Notes: generated by a model not told the origin, from the letters alone. DNA of 52,347 nt from an uncultured Lachnospiraceae bacterium (GCA_947631605.1 CANRMC010000002.1:1-52347), one strand, 5' to 3'. Positions 1 through 8,574 are shown, counted from the first letter of the stretch. Made by a program: numbers and translations.

Positions 1-2
1 AG

Positions 3-299
3 ACATATGTATATCAAGTGCAGAGTATAGAGACGGTTTTGCCGGCAGAGGTAAATGATCTCCGTATTGAAAACGGTAAGAATTATTGCACGCTTGTCAC
101 TTGTACGCCTTATGGAATAAATACCCATAGGCTGTTGATACATGGTGAGCTTATGGACGAAGCGAAAACTGAGGAGTATCTTGCCCTTCAGTCCGGTGCA
201 GGGTACATTCCGATGTATCAGATTTTGATAGTTTTTGAAATTCCTGTTTTAATTCTCACTGTGATTATTGCTTCGCGGCATACTCGAAAAAAGAGGTGA
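3..299 (+). CDS. Class C sortase, C-terminal part (cut by window start)
   Basis: The frame is open to the left edge, so only the last 98 or so codons are present. The visible part carries the sortase signature T-L-V-T-C-T-P-Y-G-I-N-T-H-R-L. The Cys in TC is the catalytic thiol, and the NTHRL stretch holds the active-site Arg. One hydrophobic segment (about 22 residues ending in IIAS) and a basic tail (RHTRKKR) follow, as in pilus-type class C sortases, which are held in the membrane at both ends. Class C sortases link pilin subunits through LPXTG-type signals, and the next gene encodes such a pilin. The gene ends 7 bases before the pilin start, so the two are probably co-transcribed. The catalytic His must lie upstream of the window. 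Confidence 0.8.
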   Translation, partial: TYVYQVQSIETVLPAEVNDLRIENGKNYCTLVTCTPYGINTHRLLIHGELMDEAKTEEYLALQSGAGYIPMYQILIVFEIPVLILTVIIASRHTRKKR

Positions 300-306
300 T
301 ATTTTG

Positions 307-1305
307 ATGAAACATCATTTCAGTAAAAGCCTGATAGTTATATTTTCAATCATTTGTTTACTATGCAGCAGCGTTGTATCGTTTGCGAAAAGTCAGGCGC
401 ATTCTCTTAAAATCAAATTTATTACCGATGCAGGACCAGTCGAAGGCGCCAACTTCAAATTGTACCAAGTTATGTCAACAGACGGTACCCTGTATGGGGA
501 TTTTGCGGATTTACAGGTGGAGGTCGGCGACCTGACGGACAGTGAAAATCTTTCTTCACTTGCCTCTACGCTGGCTTCTTATGCCGCAGGCGGAACGGGT
601 GAGCCGATTGCCGAAAAAAAATCGGATGCGTTAGGACACGCGGATTTCAGCAATCTGACATCCGGAATCTATCTGGTGACTGGTTCCTCCGGAAAGATCG
701 GAAATACAATATACATTCCGAAACCGGCGCTGCTCCGTATTACAGAACTCTCTGATGAGAGTATAGACGTAAACGTTAAGTATACAATGCTTTCAGATAT
801 CCAGAAAGTATCTTATACGGTAAAAAAGGTATGGGAAAATGATGAAAGCACTGCCCGTCCGGATTCGGTTACGGTGCAGCTGCTTCAAGACAGCGAGGTA
901 TATGACGAGGTGACGCTTTCCTCATCCAATGACTGGACGCATAAATGGGATGATCTCTCCGCCGATCATAAATGGAATGTCGTGGAAAAGGATATCCCAA
1001 CGGGCTACACGGTTATGGTTGCCTTAGACGAAAATATATTTACCGTTACAAATCATTGGACGACTTCCTCCGAGACGACGGAAACGACAGACATTACAAC
1101 AACGGAGCCGTCAACAACAACGGAACCGTCAACGACGACAATAACGCCGCCTCCGACGACCACTATTACCGGCAGTAAAACGGATAAGCTGCCTCAGACA
1201 GGACAGTTATGGTATCCGGTTTGTATTTTATTTATATCAGGTCTGCTCTTGTTCCTGATCGGTTTTGTATCGAAACGGCTGAGTGATGACAATGAAAAAG
1301 AATAA
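307..1305 (+). CDS. LPXTG-anchored pilin-like surface protein with Cna-B domain
   Basis: 332-residue secreted wall protein. The N-terminus MKHHFSK plus a hydrophobic core ending near SFAKSQA is a signal peptide. A SpaA-like region follows, then a Cna-B-type domain (about residues 180-255; KVWENDESTARPDSVTVQLL). A Thr/Pro-rich stalk with TTEPST repeats (about 260-295) leads to the sorting signal LPQTG, a membrane segment and the basic end KRL. Sortase cleaves between Thr and Gly and attaches the protein to other pilins or to peptidoglycan. Start chosen at 307 because AGAGGTGAT lies 8-9 bases upstream; an in-frame start at 268 would overlap the preceding gene and lacks a binding site. The gene sits between two sortases, which fits a small pilus or adhesin locus. 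Whether it is the shaft or a minor pilin cannot be decided here. Confidence 0.85.
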   Translation: MKHHFSKSLIVIFSIICLLCSSVVSFAKSQAHSLKIKFITDAGPVEGANFKLYQVMSTDGTLYGDFADLQVEVGDLTDSENLSSLASTLASYAAGGTGEPIAEKKSDALGHADFSNLTSGIYLVTGSSGKIGNTIYIPKPALLRITELSDESIDVNVKYTMLSDIQKVSYTVKKVWENDESTARPDSVTVQLLQDSEVYDEVTLSSSNDWTHKWDDLSADHKWNVVEKDIPTGYTVMVALDENIFTVTNHWTTSSETTETTDITTTEPSTTTEPSTTTITPPPTTTITGSKTDKLPQTGQLWYPVCILFISGLLLFLIGFVSKRLSDDNEKE

Positions 1306-1927
1306 AGGAATTATTCTGATGCTTGTAGGCGGCCTCCTGATGGTCGCGGCAGCATGTCTGACGATATACAATCTTCACGAGGATTCTGTAGCGGCTTCCG
1401 CTTCGTCGAAAGTCCTTCAGAGTCTGGTTGAAGAACGGAATAAAAATATGACGTCCGCAGCTGATTCTGACCTTCCGACAGGTATAAGCGGAGAAATTGA
1501 TGAAGAAAACACAATCGATCCGGATACGCCTATGCCAACTATTTTAGTTGATGGAACAGCGTATATTGGTACGATTCTGATACCGGCGTTAGGGCTTGAA
1601 CTGCCGGTTGCGGATGATTGGGATTATACACAGATGAAAATATCACCCTGCCGATATTCAGGTTCGGCGTATCGGGGTGACATGGTAGTTTGCGCCCATA
1701 ATTATACCAGCCATTTTGGACCGATCAGACACCTGCAGCCGGGAGACGAAGTGATTTTTGTGGATGCGTTAGGACGGGAATTCCATTATAAGGTTGAAAA
1801 AGTGGAAACGCTAGGACCTTTTGGCGTCCATGAAATGGTTGCTTCTGAATGGGAATTGAGTCTTTTTACCTGTACGCTTGGCGGAAAGGCTCGTGTAACT
1901 GTGCGATGCAGCCGGACACAGGAATAA
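1292..1927 (+). CDS. Sortase family protein (class D/B-like)
   Basis: 211-residue membrane-anchored transpeptidase. One N-terminal membrane segment (GIILMLVGGLLMVAAACLTI) is followed by an acidic linker. The sortase barrel contains the catalytic His in CAHNYTSHF, the Cys in LSLFTCTLGG and the Arg in VTVRCSR, so all three active-site residues are present. It differs from the class C enzyme at the window start and may anchor the finished pilus or pilin to the wall. It overlaps the pilin gene by 14 bases, which suggests translational coupling. Starts at 1283 (GTG), 1286 (ATG) and 1292 (ATG) are all possible; 1292 is preferred because a GAGTGA lies just upstream. The exact class assignment is uncertain. 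Confidence 0.8.
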   Translation: MKKNKGIILMLVGGLLMVAAACLTIYNLHEDSVAASASSKVLQSLVEERNKNMTSAADSDLPTGISGEIDEENTIDPDTPMPTILVDGTAYIGTILIPALGLELPVADDWDYTQMKISPCRYSGSAYRGDMVVCAHNYTSHFGPIRHLQPGDEVIFVDALGREFHYKVEKVETLGPFGVHEMVASEWELSLFTCTLGGKARVTVRCSRTQE

Positions 1928-1945
1928 TGTAAGGGATGGTACAGC

Positions 1946-4186
1946 ATGGTTACGTTACATAAGCATAATGAAAAAACATACCGGAAAATTGTCTCCATGT
2001 TTGCTGAAAGCGACAGGGTATGCGCCGTCCAGCCGACAGGTACGGGTAAGAGTTTTTTGATCCTGAAACTGATCGAGGATAACCCCGGCAGGAAGTTCCT
2101 GATTACTGCTCCGAATAGTTATGTATTCGGACAGATTAAAAATCATGCAATAACAAGTAATGTCAATTTGGATAATTGCACCTTTATGACCTACACGTCC
2201 CTGTATGAATGGGAGAATCCGGAGGATATCCCCTGTGACTATCTGATTACAGATGAATTTCACAGGCTTGGTGCGGTTACTTGGAACGCTGGAATTATAC
2301 GGTTTTTAGAATGTCATACCTGTAAGGTGCTTGGCACGTCTGCGACGCCGATCCGTTATCTGGATTCCATGCGTGATATGGCGGAGGAATTATTCCAGTC
2401 CAATTATGCCGTAAATATGTCTCTTGCGGAAGCAATCGGGATGAAAATCCTCCCGCTTCCGGTTTATGTTACGACAATCTTTAATTTTCAGGGTGAAATC
2501 GCCGCATTAGAAAAAAAGGCGGAGGAGACGAACAATCCCAGATTAATGCATTTTCTTGCAGGAAAAATCCAAAAAGCAAAAAGGATGATCTCTTCTCTGG
2601 ACTGTGGTCTGGAGACGATATTTCATCGTCATATGAAAAATAAATCCGGCAAATATATTGTATTTTGTCCTGATGTGGAAAAGCTGAACAGTATTTATGA
2701 TGTCTGCGATGTCTGGTTTTCGGATGTGAACCGGAATTTGCATAAATATTCCGTTTACAATTCAAATTACAATTCAGAAACGGAGTTTGACAGCTTTTGC
2801 AATGATTCAGATGAAACGGCGTTAAAGCTGCTTTTTTGCATTGATATGCTGAACGAGGGTATTCATATCGAAACGATTGACGGAGTGATTATGCTCCGTC
2901 CGACGCAGTCGGCGAATGTTTTTTATCAGCAGTTGGGCAGGGCGCTGTCATGTTCGCTTCAGAATCCGGTTATTTTTGATATTGTCAATAATTTTGAGAC
3001 CGGTGATGCGGCGAAACAGTACGAGCAGATCATGCTTGCGGGCAGACAGAACGGTTCTTCCGGTGATGTGGATATTGAATTTGAGATCTATGATTATATT
3101 CGCGACATTCGGGATATTCTCAATGAACTGCATGATACGTTTGAAAATTCGTGGGAGTTTACATTTGAGATCCTGCGTCAATATGTTGCTGAAAACGGCT
3201 GCTTTCCGGCGCATGATATAGTCTTTGAAGGATTTCGTATCGGAAAATGGTGTTCCGCTCAGCGTGTCCAGAAAAAGAACGGGTCTCTGCTGCCGGAACG
3301 GAAACAGAAATTAGACGAGATTGGTTTTCCATGGAGACAGAGAGAAGAAAAATGGTTTGGTTATTATGACCGCATGAAGCAGTATGTGGAAGTACACGGG
3401 ACGCTGCCAACAAAGAAAGCCGTTGAAAAAGATCCGTCTATCCATGATCTCTATATCTGGAGGATCACACAGAGAAATAGTTGGAGGGATGGGAACCTGT
3501 CGGAACGGCAGAAAGAATTACTGGCAGAAATCGGCATTACATTCCATTTTGAATCGGCAGATGATAAATGGATGAAAAAGTATGAACAGTTAAAAAGCTA
3601 TTTTGAGAAGCAGGGAAGATTTCCGACGAAGGGAGACAGGACGAAGGATGAGGAAACCAAGCAGCTTGTTTCTTGGATGAACTGGGTGCGGAGTAAATAC
3701 AGAAGCGGAGAATTGAGCAGAGAACAGATACAGCTTTTAGAGGATATTCATTTTGTCTGGGATCGGAAGTCCGACCTCTGGGATAGTTATTTTGAGCTGG
3801 TCTGCCGGTTTTATCAGGAGAATGGAAGGATACCGGAATGTAAGCGGAAAATAGATGGGAAAGCAGTCGGACAGTGGTATCATAAACTTGTTCGGAAATA
3901 TGAAAAAGGCGAATTGGACGAAGAAGTGGCGGAACGGTTCCGGAGGGAAGGAGTTCCGCTTGCAATCGATAAAAACGAGTACATAAGCAGAAACTGGCTG
4001 AAATGCTTCAAAGCGTTCAAACAGTATTATTCGGAATATCACAGGCTTCCCGCCGCCGAAACAGAATATCAGGGCGCTGCGATCGGGTACTGGTATTCAA
4101 GAGTGCTCATGGCGTACCAAGCTGGAAAATTAAGCCTGAAACGAGTGGACATGCTGCGCTCGGCAGGACTTGACCTTGAAGTGTAA
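1946..4186 (+). CDS. DEAD/DEAH-like helicase with five helicase-associated (HA) repeats
   Basis: 746 residues. The N-terminal superfamily 2 core has Walker A QPTGTGKS (29-36), motif II DEFH (103-106), motif III TSATP and motif VI QQLGRAL. The region after about residue 405 holds five tandem helicase-associated units of 60-70 residues, each with the pattern Y..L..Y....G..P and a Trp-rich second helix (for example YEQLKSYFEKQGRFP). HA repeats occur in stand-alone bacterial helicases and are thought to bind nucleic acid. The substrate is unknown. Binding site AAGGGATGG precedes the ATG. It begins 18 bases after the sortase gene, yet its role looks unrelated. The position between a pilus locus and a tRNA gene suggests accessory DNA. 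A defence or DNA-repair role is possible but not shown. Confidence 0.8.
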   Translation: MVTLHKHNEKTYRKIVSMFAESDRVCAVQPTGTGKSFLILKLIEDNPGRKFLITAPNSYVFGQIKNHAITSNVNLDNCTFMTYTSLYEWENPEDIPCDYLITDEFHRLGAVTWNAGIIRFLECHTCKVLGTSATPIRYLDSMRDMAEELFQSNYAVNMSLAEAIGMKILPLPVYVTTIFNFQGEIAALEKKAEETNNPRLMHFLAGKIQKAKRMISSLDCGLETIFHRHMKNKSGKYIVFCPDVEKLNSIYDVCDVWFSDVNRNLHKYSVYNSNYNSETEFDSFCNDSDETALKLLFCIDMLNEGIHIETIDGVIMLRPTQSANVFYQQLGRALSCSLQNPVIFDIVNNFETGDAAKQYEQIMLAGRQNGSSGDVDIEFEIYDYIRDIRDILNELHDTFENSWEFTFEILRQYVAENGCFPAHDIVFEGFRIGKWCSAQRVQKKNGSLLPERKQKLDEIGFPWRQREEKWFGYYDRMKQYVEVHGTLPTKKAVEKDPSIHDLYIWRITQRNSWRDGNLSERQKELLAEIGITFHFESADDKWMKKYEQLKSYFEKQGRFPTKGDRTKDEETKQLVSWMNWVRSKYRSGELSREQIQLLEDIHFVWDRKSDLWDSYFELVCRFYQENGRIPECKRKIDGKAVGQWYHKLVRKYEKGELDEEVAERFRREGVPLAIDKNEYISRNWLKCFKAFKQYYSEYHRLPAAETEYQGAAIGYWYSRVLMAYQAGKLSLKRVDMLRSAGLDLEV

Positions 4187-4225
4187 CCAAAAGTAACCAA
4201 AAAGTTGTTTCGTTCATGGAAAGAA

Positions 4226-4267
4226 AAAAAGCTGAAACCCAAGGAAAATCAAGGGTTTCAGCTTTTT
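4226..4267. terminator. Bidirectional intrinsic terminator
   Basis: Perfect 15-bp inverted repeat (4226-4240 with 4253-4267), 12-base loop. The A tract on the left and T tract on the right let it act on both strands: it ends the helicase transcript on the plus strand and the tRNA-Leu transcript on the minus strand. Confidence 0.85.
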
Positions 4268-4275
4268 AAATGAAA

Positions 4276-4359
4276 TGCGGGAGATGGGACTTGAACCCAC
4301 ACGACGTTGCCATCACTAGATCCTTAGTCTAGCCTGTCTGCCAATTCCAGCACTCCCGC
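4276..4359 (-). tRNA. tRNA-Leu (anticodon AAG)
   Basis: 84-nt class II tRNA on the minus strand. The acceptor stem GCGGGAG pairs with CTCCCGC, with discriminator A73. The anticodon arm is CTAGA / CTAAGGA / TCTAG, giving anticodon AAG, which reads CUU (with inosine at position 34 also other CUN codons). A long variable arm (GTGATGGCAACGTCGT) and T arm GTGGG-TTCAAGT-CCCAT are present. The 3' CCA is not encoded. A matching promoter lies at 4412-4440 and a terminator at 4226-4267, so it is a single-gene transcription unit. Confidence 0.93.
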
Positions 4360-4367
4360 TTTCGCGT

Positions 4368-4407
4368 GCGTCATACCTGACGCGAGGCACGTCATACTTG
4401 ACGCGAG
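4368..4407 (-). repeat. Two 21-bp direct repeats, each a small hairpin, in the pre-tRNA leader
   Basis: GTCATACCTGACGCGAG (from 4370) and GTCATACTTGACGCGAG (from 4391) are nearly identical and 21 bases apart. Each contains an inverted pair (GTCA...TGAC). They lie between the tRNA promoter and the mature 5' end, so they would be in the precursor removed by RNase P. Confidence 0.75.
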
Positions 4408-4411
4408 TTAT

Positions 4412-4440
4412 ATATTATCATGTACGCACTTCTTTGTCAA
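4412..4440 (-). promoter_or_regulatory. Sigma-A promoter for tRNA-Leu
   Basis: On the minus strand TTGACA (4440-4435), a 17-base spacer and TAATAT (4417-4412). The consensus -35 fits strong tRNA expression. Confidence 0.85.
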
Positions 4441-4504
4441 TTATTTTTTGCGGTATAATTATGGAAATAATTTTTTGTTCCATTATATGGAAAATGCGAA
4501 AAAT

Positions 4505-4600
4505 CGTGATATAATATGCCCTGAAGATGATATAAGCTGAGGATGATATGCCCTGAGGATGATATAGCCTGAAGATAATATACCCTGAGAGAATGTATTA
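4505..4600 (+). repeat. 16-bp tandem repeat array in leader of the Wzy-like gene
   Basis: Units of exactly 16 bases start at 4505, 4521, 4537, 4553, 4569 and 4585. The four central ones follow CTGARGATRATATRVS; the first and last are degenerate. Several units contain TGATAT, which resembles an extended -10. The array runs from the promoter to about 20 bases before the start codon of the next gene. No open frame of interest covers it. Confidence 0.85.
4507..4515 (+). promoter_or_regulatory. Extended -10 promoter of the Wzy-like gene
   Basis: TGaTATAAT is a perfect extended -10. The position 17 bases upstream (TATGGA) is a poor -35. It lies in the first unit of the 16-bp repeat, so the transcript would start near the second unit. 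Confidence 0.55.
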
Positions 4601-4621
4601 TGAAAATGAGGAGAAAAATAA

Positions 4622-6229
4622 ATGGGCGCCATGACGAAAGGAAAAAATAAAAAAAGTTCCTTTTCTCCATATCGGGAAGAAAGACCGGCGGATTTCGTAA
4701 ATCTTTTGTATTTATTTGTGATATTCGGTCTTTATCCGCTTTTTATTGATGTGAAGAACCGGTATTTTAATATCACGGCAACGAAGGCGCATTTTTTTCT
4801 CGTATCAACGCTGATCTATCTGATGTTTATTTTGCTGGCATATGGGATTGAGATTCTCCTTATCCGTTATTATGGCAGTCAGGATCAGATATGGAAAGAA
4901 CCGACGGTTATTTTCTTCCGGCCGGTATTCTGGATGGCGCTTTTTCTTCTGGCCAATATTATGGCATGGTTTATGGCGGAAGATAAAGGAAAGGCATGGA
5001 CGGGCGAAGACGGCCGGAGGTTCGGACTCGCTATGGTGCTTGTGATCGTATGTATGTTTTTCTTTCTGGCACGGGAGTGTCGTTTGAAACCATGGATTTT
5101 TTATGTGGTATTTGTCAGTGCGATCATGGCGTTTTTTCTGTCGATCACCCAGCATTTTGGTTGGGATTTTCTGAAACTTCGTCTTGGAGTTGCGGAAAAA
5201 CAAAAGGAAATGTTTATATCTACCTTTGGCAATATCAATACCTTTGCGTCTTATATCTGTCTTGCCCTTCCGGTATTTCTGGCGGTTTTTATTTTCTCGG
5301 ACAGGCTGTCTGCAAGAATAACAGCCGGAATCGGGACAGTAGCGGGCGCGATGTCGATCATAACCGCAAAAAGCGATAACGTATATCTGGGTATTTTTGC
5401 AGCGGTTCTTCTTCTCTTTTATCTTTCCGTTCTCAATAAACATATCGGACGGTATGCGGCGGCGCTCTTTCTTATGTCCTGCGGGCTTTGCATAATGGCT
5501 GTTTTAAATGAATGTCTGCATGGCAGTACGAAGCACCTGAACGGATTTGCCGCAGTCGTTGAGGATAAGCGTTATATGGCTGCTTTGACCGTTTTTTTGG
5601 CTGTTGTTTCCCTGATCCTGATTGTTCTTCGGAAAAAGAAGCCGCAGTTGTATCAGAGCTTTCAGTCTCGCCGCTTTCTGCTTATCATTACACTCATGTT
5701 AATAGCAATCGCAGGGGTAGGGATCGGAATCGGCGTTCATTCCCAAAATGAACTGTTTGTCTTTAACGATAAATGGGGGACTTATCGCGGCTATATCTGG
5801 AAGCGGGGATTTTCGCTCTTTCAGGACGCTCCGCTTCGGAATAAATTGTTCGGTTACGGAAATGAAACCATTTCCCATTTGATGAAAGAATATTATTATG
5901 ATGAAATGATCGCGGTGACAAACCGCTTGTATGATAACTGCCACAATGAATTTTTACAATATCTTGTAACGACAGGGCTTTTTGGTCTGATTTCCTATCT
6001 GGGGTTACTGATAACCGCTTTCCGGTATATGTGGAAGCGGGCCCAAAAGGATCCGTTTGTCATCGCCTGCCTGTGCGGGTGCGCAGCCTACGTCGCCCAG
6101 AGTATTGTGAATCTGAACCAGCCGATCACCACGCCCCTTTATTTTGTAATGCTTGCGGCCGGGGTTGGAGCGGCACGAAGTAAAGAAATAGAAAAATTCA
6201 TCGTTCCTCTTCAAAAAGGACAGGAATGA
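4622..6229 (+). CDS. O-antigen ligase / polysaccharide polymerase-like membrane protein
   Basis: 535-residue polytopic membrane protein with about a dozen hydrophobic segments between residues 20 and 525. The large C-terminal loop contains YRGYIWKRGFSLF, FGYGNETI and CHNEFLQYLVTTGLFGLI. The H-N-x-x-L-Q-x-x-x-x-x-G-L-F-G pattern is typical of the WaaL/Wzy_C family, which transfers or polymerises lipid-linked glycans at the outer face of the membrane. In a Gram-positive cell the likely product is a capsule, exopolysaccharide or wall glycan, or glycosylated surface protein. No glycosyltransferases are nearby, so the substrate is unknown. GAGGAG precedes the ATG. The gene stands alone before tyrS, whose promoter lies in its last codons. 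An in-frame ATG at codon 4 is an alternative start. Confidence 0.75.
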   Translation: MGAMTKGKNKKSSFSPYREERPADFVNLLYLFVIFGLYPLFIDVKNRYFNITATKAHFFLVSTLIYLMFILLAYGIEILLIRYYGSQDQIWKEPTVIFFRPVFWMALFLLANIMAWFMAEDKGKAWTGEDGRRFGLAMVLVIVCMFFFLARECRLKPWIFYVVFVSAIMAFFLSITQHFGWDFLKLRLGVAEKQKEMFISTFGNINTFASYICLALPVFLAVFIFSDRLSARITAGIGTVAGAMSIITAKSDNVYLGIFAAVLLLFYLSVLNKHIGRYAAALFLMSCGLCIMAVLNECLHGSTKHLNGFAAVVEDKRYMAALTVFLAVVSLILIVLRKKKPQLYQSFQSRRFLLIITLMLIAIAGVGIGIGVHSQNELFVFNDKWGTYRGYIWKRGFSLFQDAPLRNKLFGYGNETISHLMKEYYYDEMIAVTNRLYDNCHNEFLQYLVTTGLFGLISYLGLLITAFRYMWKRAQKDPFVIACLCGCAAYVAQSIVNLNQPITTPLYFVMLAAGVGAARSKEIEKFIVPLQKGQE

Positions 6230-6238
6230 TGATATAAT
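6210..6238 (+). promoter_or_regulatory. Promoter of tyrS
   Basis: TTCAAA, 17-base spacer, then TGaTATAAT. It overlaps the last codons and stop of the upstream gene. The 5' leader is only about 30 bases, which leaves no room for the T-box often found before aminoacyl-tRNA synthetase genes. Confidence 0.7.
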
Positions 6239-6274
6239 ATGACGAGGAATAGCTAAGATGCGAAGGAGAGAATT

Positions 6275-7498
6275 ATGGAATTATTTGACGAGCTGGTTGC
6301 GAGAGGACTGATCGCACAGACAACGGATGAAAAAGAGATCAGAGAACTGATTAATACGGGAAATGCCACATTTTATATCGGCTTTGATCCGACGGCAGAC
6401 AGTCTGCATGTCGGGCATTTTATGGCGCTGTGCCTGATGAAGCGTTTGCAGATGGCGGGCAACAAGCCGATCGCCCTGGTTGGCGGCGGTACGGGAATGA
6501 TCGGAGATCCTTCCGGCAGAACCGATATGCGGCAGATGATGACGGTGGAACAGATTCAGCATAACTGCGACTGTTTCAAGAAGCAGATGAGCCGGTTTAT
6601 TGATTTTTCAGACGGGAAGGCGCTTCTCGTAAATAATGCGGACTGGCTGATGGATCTGAATTACATTGACCTTCTGCGGGAAGTGGGACCGCATTTCTCC
6701 GTAAACCGGATGCTGACTGCCGAGTGCTATAAGCAGAGAATGGAACGCGGACTGAGTTTCCTCGAATTTAACTATATGATTATGCAGAGTTATGATTTCT
6801 ATGAGCTGTATCAGAAATACGGCTGCAATATGCAGTTCGGCGGCGACGACCAGTGGTCGAATATGCTGGGCGGAACGGAACTGATCCGGCGGAAACTGGG
6901 AAAAGACGCGTATGCCATGACGATTACGCTGCTTCTAAATTCTGAAGGAAAGAAGATGGGTAAAACCCAGAAAGGCGCGGTATGGCTGGATCCGAACAAG
7001 ACTTCGCCGTTTGAGTTCTATCAGTATTGGAGAAACGTGGCGGATGCAGATGTTCTGAAATGTATCAAAATGCTTACATTCCTTCCTCTGGAAGAGATTC
7101 AGAAGATGGAATCATGGGAAGGCAGCCAGTTAAATCAGGCAAAGGAAATCCTTGCATATGAACTTACCAATCTGGTTCATGGCGAGGAGGAAGCAAAGAA
7201 GGCACAGGAGAGTGCAAGGGCGCTTTTCTCCTCCGGAAATGCGGCGGAAATGCCGACGACCGAGATTAGTGACGAGCAGTTCAAAGACGGAAAGATCGAT
7301 ATTATTTCCCTGCTTGTTCTTTCCGGCCTTGTACAGACAAGAAGCGAAGGCAGAAGAACCATTGAGCAGGGCGGCGCAACTGTAAACGGAGAAAAAGTGA
7401 CGGATATCTATGCCGCTTATGAACCGTCTGCGTTTGAAGATGAATTTATTTTGAAACGTGGAAAAAAGAATTTCAGAAAGATCGTCTTACACTCATAA
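6275..7498 (+). CDS. tyrS: Tyrosyl-tRNA synthetase
   Basis: 407-residue class I aminoacyl-tRNA synthetase, cytoplasmic, that attaches tyrosine to tRNA-Tyr using ATP. The HIGH-like motif is HVGH (45-48) and the KMSKS-like motif is KMGKT (near 227). The tyrosine pocket region includes [21 protein letters not shown] and the stretch [12 protein letters not shown]-terminal S4 RNA-binding domain (about 340-407, with [17 protein letters not shown]) contacts tRNA. Length is normal for the family, and AAGGAG precedes the start codon. The following gene begins about 30 bases downstream and may be co-transcribed. Confidence 0.97.
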   Translation: MELFDELVARGLIAQTTDEKEIRELINTGNATFYIGFDPTADSLHVGHFMALCLMKRLQMAGNKPIALVGGGTGMIGDPSGRTDMRQMMTVEQIQHNCDCFKKQMSRFIDFSDGKALLVNNADWLMDLNYIDLLREVGPHFSVNRMLTAECYKQRMERGLSFLEFNYMIMQSYDFYELYQKYGCNMQFGGDDQWSNMLGGTELIRRKLGKDAYAMTITLLLNSEGKKMGKTQKGAVWLDPNKTSPFEFYQYWRNVADADVLKCIKMLTFLPLEEIQKMESWEGSQLNQAKEILAYELTNLVHGEEEAKKAQESARALFSSGNAAEMPTTEISDEQFKDGKIDIISLLVLSGLVQTRSEGRRTIEQGGATVNGEKVTDIYAAYEPSAFEDEFILKRGKKNFRKIVLHS

Positions 7499-7531
7499 TA
7501 GACGTAAAATTTGAATTGGGGGAAGATTATT

Positions 7532-8569
7532 TTGATTTTTATCGTGATCGTAGTCCTGGCTGTAGCGGGATATTTTATCTACAAAAAAGTGCAGGAGAAA
7601 AATCAACCGGATACCACTTTTACCGGACGGGCATTTATGGATCCGGAAGAGTACCGGAAGCAGGAAGAACTTCAGAACCGGAAAGCGGGTGCGGAAGAAG
7701 CCGCTGCCGGAAGCAGCGAACCGCGTCCGTTCAAAGTTGCATCGGGCGTGAAACTGCTATTGGTAGATGATGATAAGAAGGATATCTATCATCTGACGCA
7801 GCTGGCAGAGGCGGTTGGAGCGGAAGTGGTAACTGCGGACAATGGGATCCAATGTCTGGATACCGTAAAGAATCATTCTTTTGATATTATATTTATCGCA
7901 AGGGATATGTCCCGTATGGACGGCGTGCAGACATTCCGGAATATGAAAAAGCAGGAAATGAAACTTTCGGAAGACGTGAAAGTATTTGCCGTTGTGAACA
8001 GGGACTCTGATGAACCGGCTGTATTTTTTGAGAGGGAAGGCTTCTCCGGCGTTCTGCGGAAGCCGGTCGGTGAGTATCTCTTCTGTCAGGCACTGGCGGA
8101 CAGCCTGCCAAAGGAAAAGGTGATCGCGGATGACGCGCTCCTTCAGGAAATCCATATGATGGCGGGACATGAGAAGAAGCTTCAGGAATCCGGTATCCAG
8201 CTTTCGGCGGCGCTTATGAATTACGGCGGAAACGTAAAGCAGTTTCGGGAGGAGGCAGCCGCATTCTGTGAGAATTATGAAGAAGAAAGCGGAAGCATTA
8301 TGGACAGCCTTTATGCAGGAAATGCAAGAGAGTACATGGATAAAGTACGGGAAAAGCGGAACCTTTCAAAGAAACTGGGCGCGCTTTATCTGGCGGATAT
8401 GTTTGACGACCATGTGAATATGGCAAAGAATCAGGATATGGATATTGCGGAAGCAAGCTGGCGAAATCTGGAACTGGAATGGGAACATGTGGTTTCCGGT
8501 TTCAGTCAATGGCTGGGAAGAAATGATACGATTACCAGCGCAACGGAAATTTTGGCAAAAGACGAATGA
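7532..8569 (+). CDS. Membrane-anchored protein with degenerate receiver (REC) and HPt-like domains
   Basis: 345 residues, read from TTG at 7532 with GGGGGAAG about 8 bases upstream; an in-frame TTG at 7511 lacks a binding site. An N-terminal membrane segment (IVIVVLAVAGYFIY) is followed by a linker. A receiver-like domain (about 73-190) has the acid cluster LLVDDD and the conserved Lys in LRKPV. The usual phospho-acceptor Asp is replaced by Ala in IIFIARDMSRMDG. The C-terminal half (about 208-345) looks like a four-helix HPt domain. Where HPt proteins have the active His, ten residues before GA of KKLGALYL, this one has Arg. It is probably a cytoplasmic-side scaffold or sensor that no longer carries phosphate. 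Partners are unknown. The HPt resemblance is weaker than the REC assignment. Confidence 0.65.
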   Translation: MIFIVIVVLAVAGYFIYKKVQEKNQPDTTFTGRAFMDPEEYRKQEELQNRKAGAEEAAAGSSEPRPFKVASGVKLLLVDDDKKDIYHLTQLAEAVGAEVVTADNGIQCLDTVKNHSFDIIFIARDMSRMDGVQTFRNMKKQEMKLSEDVKVFAVVNRDSDEPAVFFEREGFSGVLRKPVGEYLFCQALADSLPKEKVIADDALLQEIHMMAGHEKKLQESGIQLSAALMNYGGNVKQFREEAAAFCENYEEESGSIMDSLYAGNAREYMDKVREKRNLSKKLGALYLADMFDDHVNMAKNQDMDIAEASWRNLELEWEHVVSGFSQWLGRNDTITSATEILAKDE

Positions 8570-8574
8570 GAAAT

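Noticed and set aside
6239..6274. T-box riboswitch before tyrS
   Set aside because: The leader from the promoter at 6233 to the start codon is only about 30 bases and has no T-box sequence.
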